This document shows positions 36,235 to 48,400 of a stretch of 64,000 bases of DNA, piece by piece. Numbering within the stretch: the first letter of the stretch is position 1; each line of letters starts with the position of its first letter. This DNA comes from Litorilituus lipolyticus. GTDB lineage: Bacteria > Pseudomonadota > Gammaproteobacteria > Enterobacterales > Alteromonadaceae. The notes under the pieces are model-generated. The model was not told the DNA's origin, searched no databases, and was given only the letters and a program-made list of their open reading frames with translations. Both the position numbers and the translations under genes were made by a program. The stretch lies in the NCBI RefSeq assembly GCF_006439335.1, contig NZ_SAWY01000036.1, forward strand, positions 186,356-250,355. The letters run 5' to 3'.

Positions 36235-36393
36235 GTCTAGCCTAAGTAATAATGTAAATAAAACTCATTCTATCCTAAATCAAATTACCATTATGTTACA
36301 GAGAATAGAGTTTTTTTATCGCTTGCCTATTTGTACTCGCTCAGGATAGAATCTCGATGCTTTGTTAGCTAGCCCAGAGAAAAACTCTGTGAG

Positions 36394-36399
36394 TATAAT
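36394..36399 (+). promoter_or_regulatory. Candidate -10 box of the thiC promoter
   Basis: A perfect TATAAT lies about 14 bases upstream of the riboswitch P1 helix, so transcription could start just before it. No convincing -35 hexamer is seen at 16-18 bp, so this is tentative. Confidence 0.45.
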
Positions 36400-36412
36400 G
36401 GTTACAAAGTAA

Positions 36413-36493
36413 CTTGTCGGAGTGCCAAAGGCTGAGATCGCGTAAGCGGGATCCGTAGTACCTGAACAGATTAGTATCTGCGTAGGGAACAAG
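36413..36493 (+). promoter_or_regulatory. TPP riboswitch (THI element)
   Basis: The conserved cores are all present in order: P1 arm CTTGT, GGAGTGCC, CTGAGA at 36432-36437, GGATCC, ACCTGA at 36460-36465, a TAGTATCTGCGTAGGGAA block and the closing ACAAG arm. It binds thiamin pyrophosphate and lowers expression of the thi operon when the cofactor is plentiful. Confidence 0.96.
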
Positions 36494-36573
36494 ACAGAGC
36501 ATCATTTTCCTTGATGAAGCTACTCTCTTTTTGTCAACAGCTCCGCCTTTTTTTTAAATTTTAACACTTTTAA

Positions 36574-38547
<1,974 letters not shown>

Positions 38548-38611
38548 CTTAAACACATAGATAATCAGGTAGTTGCCTCTGTTTGTCAGAGGCAATTGGC
38601 AAGTGAGTTAT

Positions 38612-39895
38612 ATGAAAATAGCCATCATTGGTGCAGGACTTATGGGAAGGTTAATTGCTTTATCTTTATTAAGAGAAAGCAAACAATTTAGCCAAAGTTT
38701 TGAAATAACGCTGTTTGATAAAGACAAAAAAGATGCCCATAACAGTGCTGCGTATGCTGCGGCTGGCTTATTAACGCCGTTAGGTGAGTCACTGCATTGT
38801 GAAGCGAATATTGTTGAAATGGGTTTTGCCGCGATTAAATGCTGGCCAGATTTATTAAACAGCCTTGATGAATACACTATTTTTCAACAAGCGGGCGCAA
38901 TAATGGTTAGTCATGAGCAAGATAAAGGTGACTATCAACGCTTTGTTCGACACCTTGCCAATAACTATCCTCAGCACAGTGTACAGTCATTAAACCGCCA
39001 ACAATTACTTGCGTTAGAGCCAGAATTAGGTCGTAGCTTCAATAATGGCTTGTTCTTACCTGAAGAAGGGCAATTAGGTAACCGCCGTTTACTGATAGCC
39101 TTAAGAAAACAAATTGAGCAAGAAGCTAAGCAAGACCAGTTTAATTGGCATAGTGAATGTGAAATAACTGCGATAGCGGCAACGGATGTAGGACAACAGC
39201 TTAGTTTTAAACGTTTACATGTAGAGCAAACTTGCACTCAAGCAGAAGGGTTGGCACAAGGCGGTAAAATACAACAGCAGTCATTTGATTTGGTGATTGA
39301 TTGTCGCGGTACTGGAGCTAGTAGCGCCAAGGCAACTAACCAAGGTGCGCCGTTAAAAGGTTTACGTTCTGTGCGCGGCGAGTTATTTCAACTTTTTGCG
39401 CCAAATGTCCATTTAACACGGCCTATTCGCTTAATGCATCCGCGTTATCAGTTGTATATTGCACCGAAACAAAAAGGTTTTTATGTCGTCGGTGCCACGG
39501 AAATTGAAAGTGATGATGATGCGCCAATGACCGTACGCTCGGCGATGGAACTATTAAGTGCTGCGTATAGTGTTCATCCCGGATTTGCTGAGGCAAACAT
39601 TCGTCAACATGTAAGCCAGTGTAGACCAGCATTTGATGATAATCAGCCGAGTATCAGAGTGAATCAGAACCTTGTACAGGTTAATGGTTTATTTAGACAT
39701 GGCTTTTTAATTGCCCCGATTGTGCTAGAGCAAGTTATGGCTGTTATTAAAGAACTTGTGAGTCATCAAGGGGCAAGTTTTCAAAGCTTAGGCAAGCAAG
39801 CGCAATATTGTGAGTTGTCTCCTCGCCCTTATGATCATTGGTTACCCATTGATTTCCATGAAAACCACAGCAAGACAGAAGAGTTTATCTCATGA
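38612..39895 (+). CDS. thiO: Glycine oxidase-like ThiO (FAD-dependent)
   Basis: ThiO oxidises glycine to dehydroglycine for thiazole synthesis. The 427-residue protein has the N-terminal FAD motif IAIIGAGLMG and an AAAAGLLTP-like segment, then QLYIAPKQKGFYVVGATE, the typical D-amino-acid oxidase block, and a family-specific end. The chosen ATG gives the usual FAD start; a TTG 13 codons upstream is in frame. ATG of thiS overlaps its stop by 4 bases. Confidence 0.9.
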   Translation: MKIAIIGAGLMGRLIALSLLRESKQFSQSFEITLFDKDKKDAHNSAAYAAAGLLTPLGESLHCEANIVEMGFAAIKCWPDLLNSLDEYTIFQQAGAIMVSHEQDKGDYQRFVRHLANNYPQHSVQSLNRQQLLALEPELGRSFNNGLFLPEEGQLGNRRLLIALRKQIEQEAKQDQFNWHSECEITAIAATDVGQQLSFKRLHVEQTCTQAEGLAQGGKIQQQSFDLVIDCRGTGASSAKATNQGAPLKGLRSVRGELFQLFAPNVHLTRPIRLMHPRYQLYIAPKQKGFYVVGATEIESDDDAPMTVRSAMELLSAAYSVHPGFAEANIRQHVSQCRPAFDDNQPSIRVNQNLVQVNGLFRHGFLIAPIVLEQVMAVIKELVSHQGASFQSLGKQAQYCELSPRPYDHWLPIDFHENHSKTEEFIS

Positions 39896-40104
39896 ATATT
39901 CATATAAATGGTCAAGCTTTTACCATAGAACATGAAGCCAGCATTAACGTGACTGCTGCTTTAAAGCTTCATTTTATTACTGCGCAGCAATCGACCTTTG
40001 CCGTTGCCCTAAATGGTGATTTTGTCTCAAAGGCAGATTATGACACCACTAGGGTACATAACGGTGATAGTCTCGATGTGTTATTACCTATCCAAGGGGG
40101 GTAA
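39892..40104 (+). CDS. thiS: Sulfur carrier protein ThiS
   Basis: ThiS is a small ubiquitin-like sulfur carrier that feeds ThiG. The 70-residue protein ends in QGG, whose C-terminal glycine is adenylated and then thiocarboxylated, and begins with [10 protein letters not shown], a beta-grasp fold. Its start overlaps the thiO stop and thiG follows by 5 bases. Confidence 0.95.
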   Translation: MNIHINGQAFTIEHEASINVTAALKLHFITAQQSTFAVALNGDFVSKADYDTTRVHNGDSLDVLLPIQGG

Positions 40105-40109
40105 AGTCA

Positions 40110-40904
40110 ATGTCGCTGACAATTTATGGAGAACAGTTATCAAGTCGCTTACTTATAGGTAGTGCTTTATATCCATCACCACAAGTGATGAAACAAGCTA
40201 TATTGGCGAGTGAGTCGCAAGTTGTGACTTTGTCATTAAAAAGACAAAACCCAAATGAGCAAGCAGGGCAACAAATTTGGCAATACCTGCAAGAAATTGT
40301 TAAACAAACTAAAGGGTACTTATTACCCAATACTGCAGGTTGCAAAACCGCCAAAGAGGCAGTGACTCTGGCAAAAATGAGTCGGGAAATATTTCAAACC
40401 GATTGGCTTAAACTTGAAGTAATTGGTGATGATTATAACCTTCAGCCTGATCCTATTGAGTTATTAAATGCGACAGAGCAATTAATTGCAGAAGGTTTTA
40501 AAGTTTTACCTTATTGCACTGATGATCTAGTGCTATGTCAGCGTTTATATGATTTAGGTTGTCAGGTTATTATGCCGTGGGCATCGCCCATAGGTACAGG
40601 TAAAGGGTTAATGAACCCATACAATCTTGAGACGATTCGTTTGAGATTACCTGAAGCAACTTTGATTCTAGATGCCGGTATTGGCAAACCCTCTGATGCT
40701 TGTTTAGCTATGGAAATGGGCTATGACGGAGTATTGTTAAATAGTGCTGTTGCCTTGGCTGATAACCCGGTCATGATGGCAAAAGCCTTTGCGCAAGCGT
40801 TAAAAGCTGGTGAGCAAGGTTATGTCGCTGGTGTTATGGAGCAAAGACAAACCGCGCATCCGTCAACGCCCACTCTAGATACACCTTTCTGGCACCAAAA
40901 TTAA
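40110..40904 (+). CDS. thiG: Thiazole synthase ThiG
   Basis: ThiG joins deoxyxylulose 5-phosphate, dehydroglycine and the ThiS thiocarboxylate to form the thiamin thiazole. The 264-residue TIM-barrel protein has the Schiff-base Lys101 in [10 protein letters not shown], the [14 protein letters not shown] motif near 72-85 and a phosphate-binding end with [20 protein letters not shown]. It is in the thiO-thiS-thiG group, the aerobic variant that uses ThiO rather than ThiH. Confidence 0.95.
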   Translation: MSLTIYGEQLSSRLLIGSALYPSPQVMKQAILASESQVVTLSLKRQNPNEQAGQQIWQYLQEIVKQTKGYLLPNTAGCKTAKEAVTLAKMSREIFQTDWLKLEVIGDDYNLQPDPIELLNATEQLIAEGFKVLPYCTDDLVLCQRLYDLGCQVIMPWASPIGTGKGLMNPYNLETIRLRLPEATLILDAGIGKPSDACLAMEMGYDGVLLNSAVALADNPVMMAKAFAQALKAGEQGYVAGVMEQRQTAHPSTPTLDTPFWHQN

Positions 40905-41039
40905 AGAATTGAGCTGCTTATTGTTGTATGGCGCAATTTATTTGTCAAAAGTACTCATTGACTAGCGTCAACTCCGTGCTTTTTTCGCTAAATTGAATCA
41001 TACAGCGTCAATCAGCAACAATTCGTGTTAGTAAATATA

Positions 41040-42599
41040 ATGATAAATGAAATGAAGCAAAAACCTATTATTTGGACAATTTCAGGTAGCGACTGCTCTG
41101 GTGGGGCGGGTATTGCTGCAGATATTAAAACAGGGCATGGATTAGGGGTTGAGGTATGCCATTTAATCACCGCGAATACTGTTCAAAATTCAGTGAAATT
41201 ATTGTCTGTGAATCCTGTTGCTATTGATATTTTGCAACAACAATTTGATGTATTGCTTGAAGATAAACCTCCGTCGGTCATCAAAATCGGTTTAGTGGCT
41301 ATTGTTGAGCAAGTGATTTGGCTAACACAGGTTATTAAAAAGATTAAACTTACAATACCTGAACTTATTGTGGTGTATGACCCTGTTGGGCAAGCAAGTG
41401 TTGGCGGTCATTTTCATTCACTTTCGCGAGCTGAACTCCGCCCTTTGCTTAATATAGTGGATGTCATCACGCCAAATTTAGCGGAAGCACAAAACCTTGT
41501 GCAACTAACTGATGGTGCTCATCAAGCAGCACTGGCACAAGCGATTTATCAAGCATTCAATATTAAGGCGGTAATTGTGAAGGGCGGTCATAATGACAAT
41601 CCACAGCAGTGTCTTGATTATTGTTACTATCAGCTAAACCAATTAAAACAAGACAATCAAGACAAAACTCACCAGCCTATCAGTTATCAATTATCATCAA
41701 AAAGGATAACTAGTCACTATAGTCACGGTGGTGGCTGCAGTTTTGCTACGGCTTTTGCTAGCTTCTTAGCCCTAGGCTATTTAGTACGTGACGCCTTTAC
41801 CTTAAGTAAAGCGTTTATTAACCAAGGCTTGCAAGCCTCGATTAAGCAGAGCCAAGCAAAGCAACATCAATATTATGGTGCCTTTGAAGCATTATCATGG
41901 CCAACTAATGCCGTTGATTTTCCAAAAGTTAGTGAGGAACTATCTCGCCAATATCAAGATTTACCCGCATTTAATTCCTTAAACCTTAACGGCAGAAAGT
42001 TAGGCTTATACCCCGTCATCGACTCTATCTATTGGTTAAAGCGTTTATTACCACTAGGCCTTGAAATCATTCAACTGCGAGTGAAAAACTTAGCCGATGA
42101 CGAGTTAGAGCACGTGATAAGTGAAGCAGTAGAACTAGCCAAAGATTATGATACCCGACTCTTTATAAATGACTATTGGCAGTTGGCGATTAAGTACGGA
42201 GCTTATGGCGTCCATATTGGTCAAGAAGACTTAGCTGAGGCAGATTTACACTCTATTCAACAATCTGGCATTCGCTTGGGCATTAGTACTCATGGTTGTT
42301 ATGAATTTTTGTTAGCACAACAGTTACAGCCGTCATATTTAGCCATAGGTGCTATTTTTCCAACCACCACCAAAGATATGACCGGCCAAATACAAGGGCT
42401 AAACAACTTAGCACAAGTATTAAGTTTAAGACCTGAACAGCAAGAAAAACAAACTCCCGTTGTTGCTATTGGTGGTATTAATATTGAAAGAGCTCCACAA
42501 GTTTTAGCGACCGGCGTTGATAGTATTGCTGTGGTAACCGCAATAACCAAAGCGGAAAACCCTGAGCTTGCAGTTGCTGAGTTAACCGCATTTCTTTAA
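41040..42599 (+). CDS. thiDE: ThiD-ThiE fusion: HMP(-P) kinase and thiamin-phosphate synthase
   Basis: The 519-residue protein joins two thiamin enzymes. The N-terminal half (about 1-275) is ThiD, a ribokinase-like HMP/HMP-P kinase with SGSDCSGGAGIAADIKTGHG and the ATP-site GGGCSFATAFAS. The C-terminal half (about 310-519) is ThiE, which couples HMP-PP with thiazole phosphate, with LFINDYWQLA, GVHIGQEDL and AIGAIFPTTTKDM. The start ATG is preferred over a GTG five codons upstream. It lies 135 bases after thiG on the same strand. Confidence 0.95.
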   Translation: MINEMKQKPIIWTISGSDCSGGAGIAADIKTGHGLGVEVCHLITANTVQNSVKLLSVNPVAIDILQQQFDVLLEDKPPSVIKIGLVAIVEQVIWLTQVIKKIKLTIPELIVVYDPVGQASVGGHFHSLSRAELRPLLNIVDVITPNLAEAQNLVQLTDGAHQAALAQAIYQAFNIKAVIVKGGHNDNPQQCLDYCYYQLNQLKQDNQDKTHQPISYQLSSKRITSHYSHGGGCSFATAFASFLALGYLVRDAFTLSKAFINQGLQASIKQSQAKQHQYYGAFEALSWPTNAVDFPKVSEELSRQYQDLPAFNSLNLNGRKLGLYPVIDSIYWLKRLLPLGLEIIQLRVKNLADDELEHVISEAVELAKDYDTRLFINDYWQLAIKYGAYGVHIGQEDLAEADLHSIQQSGIRLGISTHGCYEFLLAQQLQPSYLAIGAIFPTTTKDMTGQIQGLNNLAQVLSLRPEQQEKQTPVVAIGGINIERAPQVLATGVDSIAVVTAITKAENPELAVAELTAFL

Positions 42600-42636
42600 T
42601 ATTGACCTTGTTATCGAGTTTATTAAAGCTAATTAC

Positions 42637-43350
42637 ATGATGAAAAAAAAGCAAAAGTTACTTCAGTTTGAAGCAAGCTCTGTTGAACAGGTCTTTAGCA
42701 AAGAAAGTGTTTTGCTAAAACAGCTGCAACAGGGGGAACTCGATCAATGCTTAATGCTTTGGCAGGCCAATGAACCTACACTGGTGTTGCCAGCAGGCAA
42801 AAAATGGCCTGAATCACCAGAATTAATTAATGCTCTAAAAGAAAATGGCTGGAAGCTGTATACACGCAAAACAGGTGGCGCGCCTGTACCTCAATGCCAA
42901 GGGGTAATTAATTTATCTCATCTTTATCAATGGCATGAAGATAAGCCGTATTCCATTACGCAAGCCTACGAAAACTTATGTGCGGTTTTAACCATTTTCT
43001 TTGCTAAATGGGGCGTTAAAACTCAAGCACATGCAACGCCCTTTTCCTATTGCGATGGTGACTATAATCTCAATATACAAGGTAAAAAAGTGGTGGGTAC
43101 AGCTCAACGAGTTGTGTTAAAAAGTGGCGGAGGAAAAATAGTCTTAGCACAAGCTTTCATCCTTATTGATGTATTATTTGAACAACTCGTCCAGCCAGTA
43201 AACTTGTGTTATCAACAGTGTGGAAAATCAGAGTTAGTTAAAGCAAAAGTGCATACTTCATTATTTGAGCATTTGAGTGAAAGGCCAACTATTGATATCT
43301 TGTACCAGTCACTCATTGATGCTTTTGTTGAAAGTCAGTTGTATCGCTAA
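42637..43350 (+). CDS. Lipoate/biotin-ligase-like (LplA family) protein
   Basis: The 237-residue protein shows the LplA-type pattern: YTRKTGGAPVPQ in place of the usual RRxSGGGAVYH, and a lysine-bearing NIQGKKVVGTAQR, like the lysine that positions the acyl-adenylate in LplA. A diverged N-terminal part (MMKKKQKLLQFEASSVEQ) and helix-rich C-terminus differ from classic LplA. It is 37 bases downstream of thiDE, so it is in the same unit. The acyl group and target are unknown. Confidence 0.75.
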   Translation: MMKKKQKLLQFEASSVEQVFSKESVLLKQLQQGELDQCLMLWQANEPTLVLPAGKKWPESPELINALKENGWKLYTRKTGGAPVPQCQGVINLSHLYQWHEDKPYSITQAYENLCAVLTIFFAKWGVKTQAHATPFSYCDGDYNLNIQGKKVVGTAQRVVLKSGGGKIVLAQAFILIDVLFEQLVQPVNLCYQQCGKSELVKAKVHTSLFEHLSERPTIDILYQSLIDAFVESQLYR

Positions 43351-43370
43351 CTATAGGCTAGGATACATAC

Positions 43371-43931
43371 TTACTTTGCGAGCTTTTCTGCTAGCATTTC
43401 AAAATTAACGCGCTGTTTATAACCTTGATAAAAGTACTTATCGACTACTTTGCCTTGGTTATCGATGATAACTATACCCGGATATGGAATTCCATAATTA
43501 CTATCGCCTTGATTATATTGCTTATTTCTTATTTTATAAGCATTGATAGTTGTTATATTTTGATCTGATAATAACGGATATGGCAATTGATGTTCTTGAG
43601 AAAACTGGGCCAATATTTCAGTACTATCATAAGAAAGTGCAGCAACACCATAGCCTAATTTATTCAATTTAGCGCTTGAAGCTTTTAGCTCAATTAAATG
43701 ACGTTTACAAAACGGACACCAGTCAGCTGATCTGAAAAACACTAAGATCATGCCATTCTCTTGTGATAAAGATTTAATGGTTTGTTTTTTATTATTTTCA
43801 TCCACAACCATGATTTCAGGCGCTATTTCGCCAATTTTTGGCCCTATTTCTATGGTTTTCTTTTCACTAGCATGACATTGAGCAAACACAGCAAGTAATA
43901 ATGTTGCTGCAATGGTAAGCATTTTGTTCAT
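43371..43931 (-). CDS. Exported peroxiredoxin-like AhpC/TSA family protein
   Basis: The 186-residue protein starts with a signal peptide (MNKMLTIAATLLLAVFAQCHA), which could be a lipoprotein-like or a plain one, and has a thioredoxin fold. Its CPFC motif (Cys72, Cys75) lies in SADWCPFCKRHLIELKA. The AhpC/TSA-like pattern MVVDENNKKQTIKSL and GIVIIDNQGKVVDKYFYQGYKQR follow. It probably acts as a periplasmic thiol peroxidase or redox protein. It is convergent with the lipoate-ligase-like gene. Confidence 0.82.
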   Translation of the reverse strand: MNKMLTIAATLLLAVFAQCHASEKKTIEIGPKIGEIAPEIMVVDENNKKQTIKSLSQENGMILVFFRSADWCPFCKRHLIELKASSAKLNKLGYGVAALSYDSTEILAQFSQEHQLPYPLLSDQNITTINAYKIRNKQYNQGDSNYGIPYPGIVIIDNQGKVVDKYFYQGYKQRVNFEMLAEKLAK

Positions 43932-44180
43932 ATATAATCTCTAATCAATAAATGAGTACATGTTGTATAAAGTATCTTTGGTATCAGTTACTTCATAAGT
44001 AAATTTAATACCGCGTAAGCAAAGACCCTTTACCGTAAGAAAATCTTTCATTCAGTGCATGCTATTTTGAACACTTTGCTATAAAAGCTACTCTTTTACT
44101 CTAGAAATCTATTATGATGAGTCGCTTGTAATATCGGCAATGTGCTCTCTATAGCTTTGATGAAAGGAAGAGTTTTGAAC

Positions 44181-44381
44181 ATGCAAGAAGAAAATATTTG
44201 TCCCTTATGTCAGTGTGAAAACCATTGTCGTGTAGCTACAATTAATGATTGTTGGTGCAAAGTGTTACCTGTACCCGAAGGCTTAATTAAGCAATTACCT
44301 GAGGGTGTTAAAAACAAGCGTTGTATTTGTCAAAGGTGTGTCGAACAATACTTGAACCAGCAAAAGCCAGTAAATTCATAG
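44181..44381 (+). CDS. Cysteine-rich CWC family protein
   Basis: This 66-residue protein starts MQEENICPLCQCENHC. Nine cysteines lie at residues 7, 10, 12, 16, 24, 26, 48, 50 and 53, including an INDCWC motif (the CWC block) and RCICQRC, as expected for the family. The start used is the ATG with GGAAGAG 8 bases before it; the frame extends further upstream. The family is of unknown function, possibly a metal-binding protein. Confidence 0.85.
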   Translation: MQEENICPLCQCENHCRVATINDCWCKVLPVPEGLIKQLPEGVKNKRCICQRCVEQYLNQQKPVNS

Positions 44382-44591
44382 ATATCATTTAATATTCATC
44401 AATATTCAGCTAGTTATTTATATAGGAATAACCAAGAATAACCTTACTTAACTTAAGCCTGACTTAATATATTTCTTTTAAATCAAACTTAGGTTAACAA
44501 GAAGCAGCCGGCGCTTCACTCAATAAGCTATAACTCATAACAGTAACCCGAGCCAGCATAAGCCGTGTTATATAAAGAAAAAGGATGAAAA

Positions 44592-45320
44592 ATGACTTTA
44601 GGTGATCAATTAAAAAGCTTAAGAGCCAAACGAGGATTAAGCCAGCCTGAGCTGGCCGAACTTGCCGGTATTGAACAGTCTTATTTATCAAAATTAGAAA
44701 ACGATAAATCGCTGCCTTCTAATGAGGTATTGAGAAAATTACTCAATGCTTTTTCAGTGACGTTAGTACAATTACTTCAACCATTAGAGCAGCAATATAT
44801 TAAAGATAATTTAATGACAATTGCTGATGTAGAGCACTTGTATCAACAACAAAATGAGCAAAGTATCGCAAAGCAACGGTATATGCTTTATTTATCGAGT
44901 TTACTCATTGTGATTGCTACAACCTTATTTTACACCGGCTTTAGTAAACTACTATTCAACGAGACACGCTATGAATATGTATCCGAAGGAATAGTCTTAG
45001 CAGACGAGCCAATCAATATATTTGAAAATTGGCGAGACTTAATTGATAGTTCTGAACCTAGAGAACACAGGGAACAAATGCAGAAACAAAAAGTGATTAT
45101 GGCTAAACGTACGGATATTAAACGCATTTTAACTAGTGAAGATCGAGGCGGAGATTTTGAAACCGAAGTGACAGGTGGAAGAAGACTTTTTTACATAGAT
45201 GGACATGGAGGTAGTCAAGTCCCTCGCCCAATAAATGCATGGCTACAAATTATTGGTGTGTTACTTTTTGCCAGTGGCATTATGGGTTTTGTACTAGAGC
45301 GTAAGCTATTTAAGCGTTAG
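44592..45320 (+). CDS. Membrane-anchored XRE-type transcriptional regulator
   Basis: The 242-residue protein has an N-terminal XRE helix-turn-helix (LGDQLKSLRAKRGLSQPELAELAG, QSYLSKLENDKS) at 3-60. A coiled region follows, then a membrane helix near 98-115, an approximately 100-residue extracytoplasmic domain and a second helix near 218-237 (INAWLQIIGVLLFASGIMGFV). The domain between has many charged residues and a GGRRLFYIDGHGG segment, with no known family. It looks like a one-component sensor: DNA binding inside, sensing outside. Confidence 0.82.
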   Translation: MTLGDQLKSLRAKRGLSQPELAELAGIEQSYLSKLENDKSLPSNEVLRKLLNAFSVTLVQLLQPLEQQYIKDNLMTIADVEHLYQQQNEQSIAKQRYMLYLSSLLIVIATTLFYTGFSKLLFNETRYEYVSEGIVLADEPINIFENWRDLIDSSEPREHREQMQKQKVIMAKRTDIKRILTSEDRGGDFETEVTGGRRLFYIDGHGGSQVPRPINAWLQIIGVLLFASGIMGFVLERKLFKR

Positions 45321-45369
45321 AAATAAGCCGATATCAAAATACCTTTCAATGGATATCTATCAATCAATT

Positions 45370-45396
45370 AATAAAGGGGCACTAAGCCCCTTTATT
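45370..45396. terminator. Bidirectional terminator between XRE gene and letB
   Basis: AATAAAGGGGC and GCCCCTTTATT pair over 11 bp with a 5-base loop (ACTAA). A T-rich stretch follows on the plus strand and an A-rich one precedes it, so it may stop transcription from both the plus-strand XRE gene and the minus-strand lipid-transport genes. Confidence 0.8.
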
Positions 45397-45439
45397 AATT
45401 TTGCTGAAATTGAAGTATGAGCCCTTAAGCACAATGCTT

Positions 45440-48400
45440 TTAAGGGTTTAAGGAAATATCAGCTTGCCATTCTAACCATTCACTTTCAACTTCTTGGTGC
45501 AAGGTGAACTGTTGTGGCAATGCGGCTTGCTGTGCTGAATCGTTTTGTTCAGGTGTGGCAAAAGCAATGCCTCCAGCAATCAGTGTCTCGACAGATTCTG
45601 AATCAATATTAATACCTGAGAATATGCCTGCTTCAATACTAATACCACTGGTGTTCCAAAATTGACTATTGGCTTTCACCAAAGGTGCGTAACGTTGTGC
45701 GATATTAATAAACACATTAACGGTATTGGCATTTTCAGATAAATCGATACCTATGACCTTACCAACCTGCACTTGACGATAAAGTACAGGGTTACCAACA
45801 CGTACCGAGCCTAAACGATGTGTATTGAGTTTAATATTTAAGCCATAAGGTAGCTCTGTCACTGTTGGAGGCAAGGCCAAAGCTGTAAAGTTAAGCTCAG
45901 CAATACTGGATGAACTTTTGGGGGCAGGGAGCAGTGCAATAAAAGCACCATCAAGTAAGTTACCGACATTTTTCGAGCCAACTAGACCAATTTCAGGTTC
46001 AACTTTCCAAAAATTCGCACCTTGTTTGGCGTATTGGCTACCCATATCATTCAGTAATACTAGCGCCTCAACGCCTACCGTATCAGGGCTAAAAACTAAA
46101 CGTTCAATGAAGCCAATCTCTTGCTCTTGATAAATAACCTTAGTGTTTTGTTTTAAACCAGTAACATCATCAAAGTGAATTTTAATGGCTAGTCCCGCAT
46201 TCTGAGCTTGTTCATAGTGTTCAAACAAAGAAAAACTATCGAGCTCGTTCACTTCAACATTAGGGTTTAACGCTACATCAGGATTATAAAAGCTAATTCC
46301 GCCACGCAAAATGGCATCAAGTGATTCAGTTTTAATAACAAAGTCACCTAAACCACCGCTCAAAGTAATGCCACTGGCATTATAAAAACGTGTATTGGCG
46401 GTAATAAGATCAGTATGTTCATCATCAATTGTGATGTTAACTTGAATATTGTCAGCTGCTTTATTCAATTCAACATTATCAACTTGGCCGACGACTACGC
46501 CTCGGTAGCTAATAGCACTACCTGGTGTAGCAACATTGGCTGAATCAGTCAGTAAGGTAAGTTGTAATCCTTTTGCACTAGGATGTTTGGCGGGTGGTTT
46601 AGCAAGTAATGCAAAGTTATTTTGCTCTTCGCCCTCACCTATATTGAAAGTGATATATTTACCCGAAAATAAAGCTTGGGTATCGGTAGCACCAGATAAA
46701 CTTAAATTAGCTTCGACCAACCAAAATTGTGATTCTGCCTTGAGAATATGCTGAAAGTCAGGCAATAAACCTAGCTGCAAATGCTTAACATTATCTTTAA
46801 TATCAACAGATTGTACGGTACCTATTTCTTCGCCGCGATAAAGCAAGCGCGTTCCAGTTGAAACAGTGTTTTCAATACTGGTGATTAAAGTAAATTGGGT
46901 GACTTGCTTTGCCATTTTAACATCGTTATAAAGGGGGAAAGTATCTCCGTTTTGACTTTTTTCTTGCTCGGAATCGACACTGTTTTCTTCGTTGATAAAT
47001 GAAATACCGCCAGTAAGGATACTCTGCAAGGATTCAGCGGCAACTTCAACGCCTTGTAAACTTGCCGATATTTTTATACCACTATTGTTAAAAAAGCGGC
47101 TATTAGGCGTAACATAGTGTTCAAATTCAGGTTGGATATGTAGGTAAATATTATGCTGTTCAGCACCTATGGTTTTTACTGCCTGAACATTACCTACAAT
47201 TTGTTGCTTGTAAAATATATTGCTGCCCACCTGTAGCGAGCTTCTACTGTTCGCTTCTAGCATAATGTGTAAACCGGGCTCGTTGAATTTATAAGGCGGC
47301 TTGCTGTTATGCACGGTAAATTTATTTTGTGGGCTGCCTGCAAGTGACGGCCTAATGCCAATGTAGGCACCAGTAAGAAATGTTTTGGCATTAGAAATGC
47401 CCGTTAAGCTGACTTGTGAAGAAACTAAATAAAATTGTGAGTTGTCGGTTAAATATGGCACTACTCGCGGGTTTACCTTGGCTTTGGCAATAATTTTACG
47501 TTCAACAGGGTCAATTTTGGCAATCGACTCTATTGCACCTATGGTGAAGCCTTGATACATAATTGCAGCGTTATGATCTATGCCAGAATTCCAAGCTAAG
47601 GTCAGCTCAATTTCATGGCCCATTTCAGCAGACTGAAAATCAGGATGTAAGGTAAAAACCTCACCATTTATTGCGGGTTCACCTTCTTCTTGATAGCTCA
47701 AGGTATCAACGGCTATGCCACCAGCAATTATGGATGCGATAGAGTCGGTATTAATTTTCAAACCTGCACTCAAAGAGGCGGTAACCTGCACACCACTGGT
47801 ATTCCAAAAGAGAGAATTCTCTTTAACTAAATGTGCATGCTCTTGCTCGATGAAAACATTAACATTGATTTTTTTTGCCTGTTCGTCGTAACGATAACCC
47901 GTAACATAGCCAATAGGTAACTGTTTAAAGGTAATTGGTGAGTTTTCACTAATTGAACCAAGTACGTCAGTTTGTAAGGTTAAATGTAACCCTGGAGTCG
48001 ACATATCAAGTGCTGGCGCTTCATGTAAGGCTATAAAGTGATCTTGGCTATCTGCTTCTTCGCCCGTATCAGGCAAAATATTGATATAACTACCAGAAAT
48101 CAGGGTATCTAATCCTGATACCCCTTGTAGCGAGATATCTGCGCTGACTAGCCAGAACAATGTGTTTTCAGTCAGGTAGTCAGAGAACTTCTCTGACATT
48201 TCAACTTCTGCAATTACATACTGTAAATCGTCAGATGGAATAACTTTAGTTACCATGCCTGTTACAAGACCTTTGTAACGCACTTCCGTTTTTTTAGGGA
48301 CAATACCTGAGCCATTTTCAAACTCAATAGTAATAAAGGTTCCTTGCTCAGAAATAACTTTAAAAGCTAGCCAGCCACCAAAAATTAGGGCGATAAATGG

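Noticed and set aside
45421-45452. Second hairpin at the end of letB as a terminator
   Set aside because: Arms around GCCCTTAAGC and GCTTTTAAGGG pair imperfectly, overlap the stop codon and have no T-run on the minus strand. The hairpin at 45370-45396 is the better terminator.
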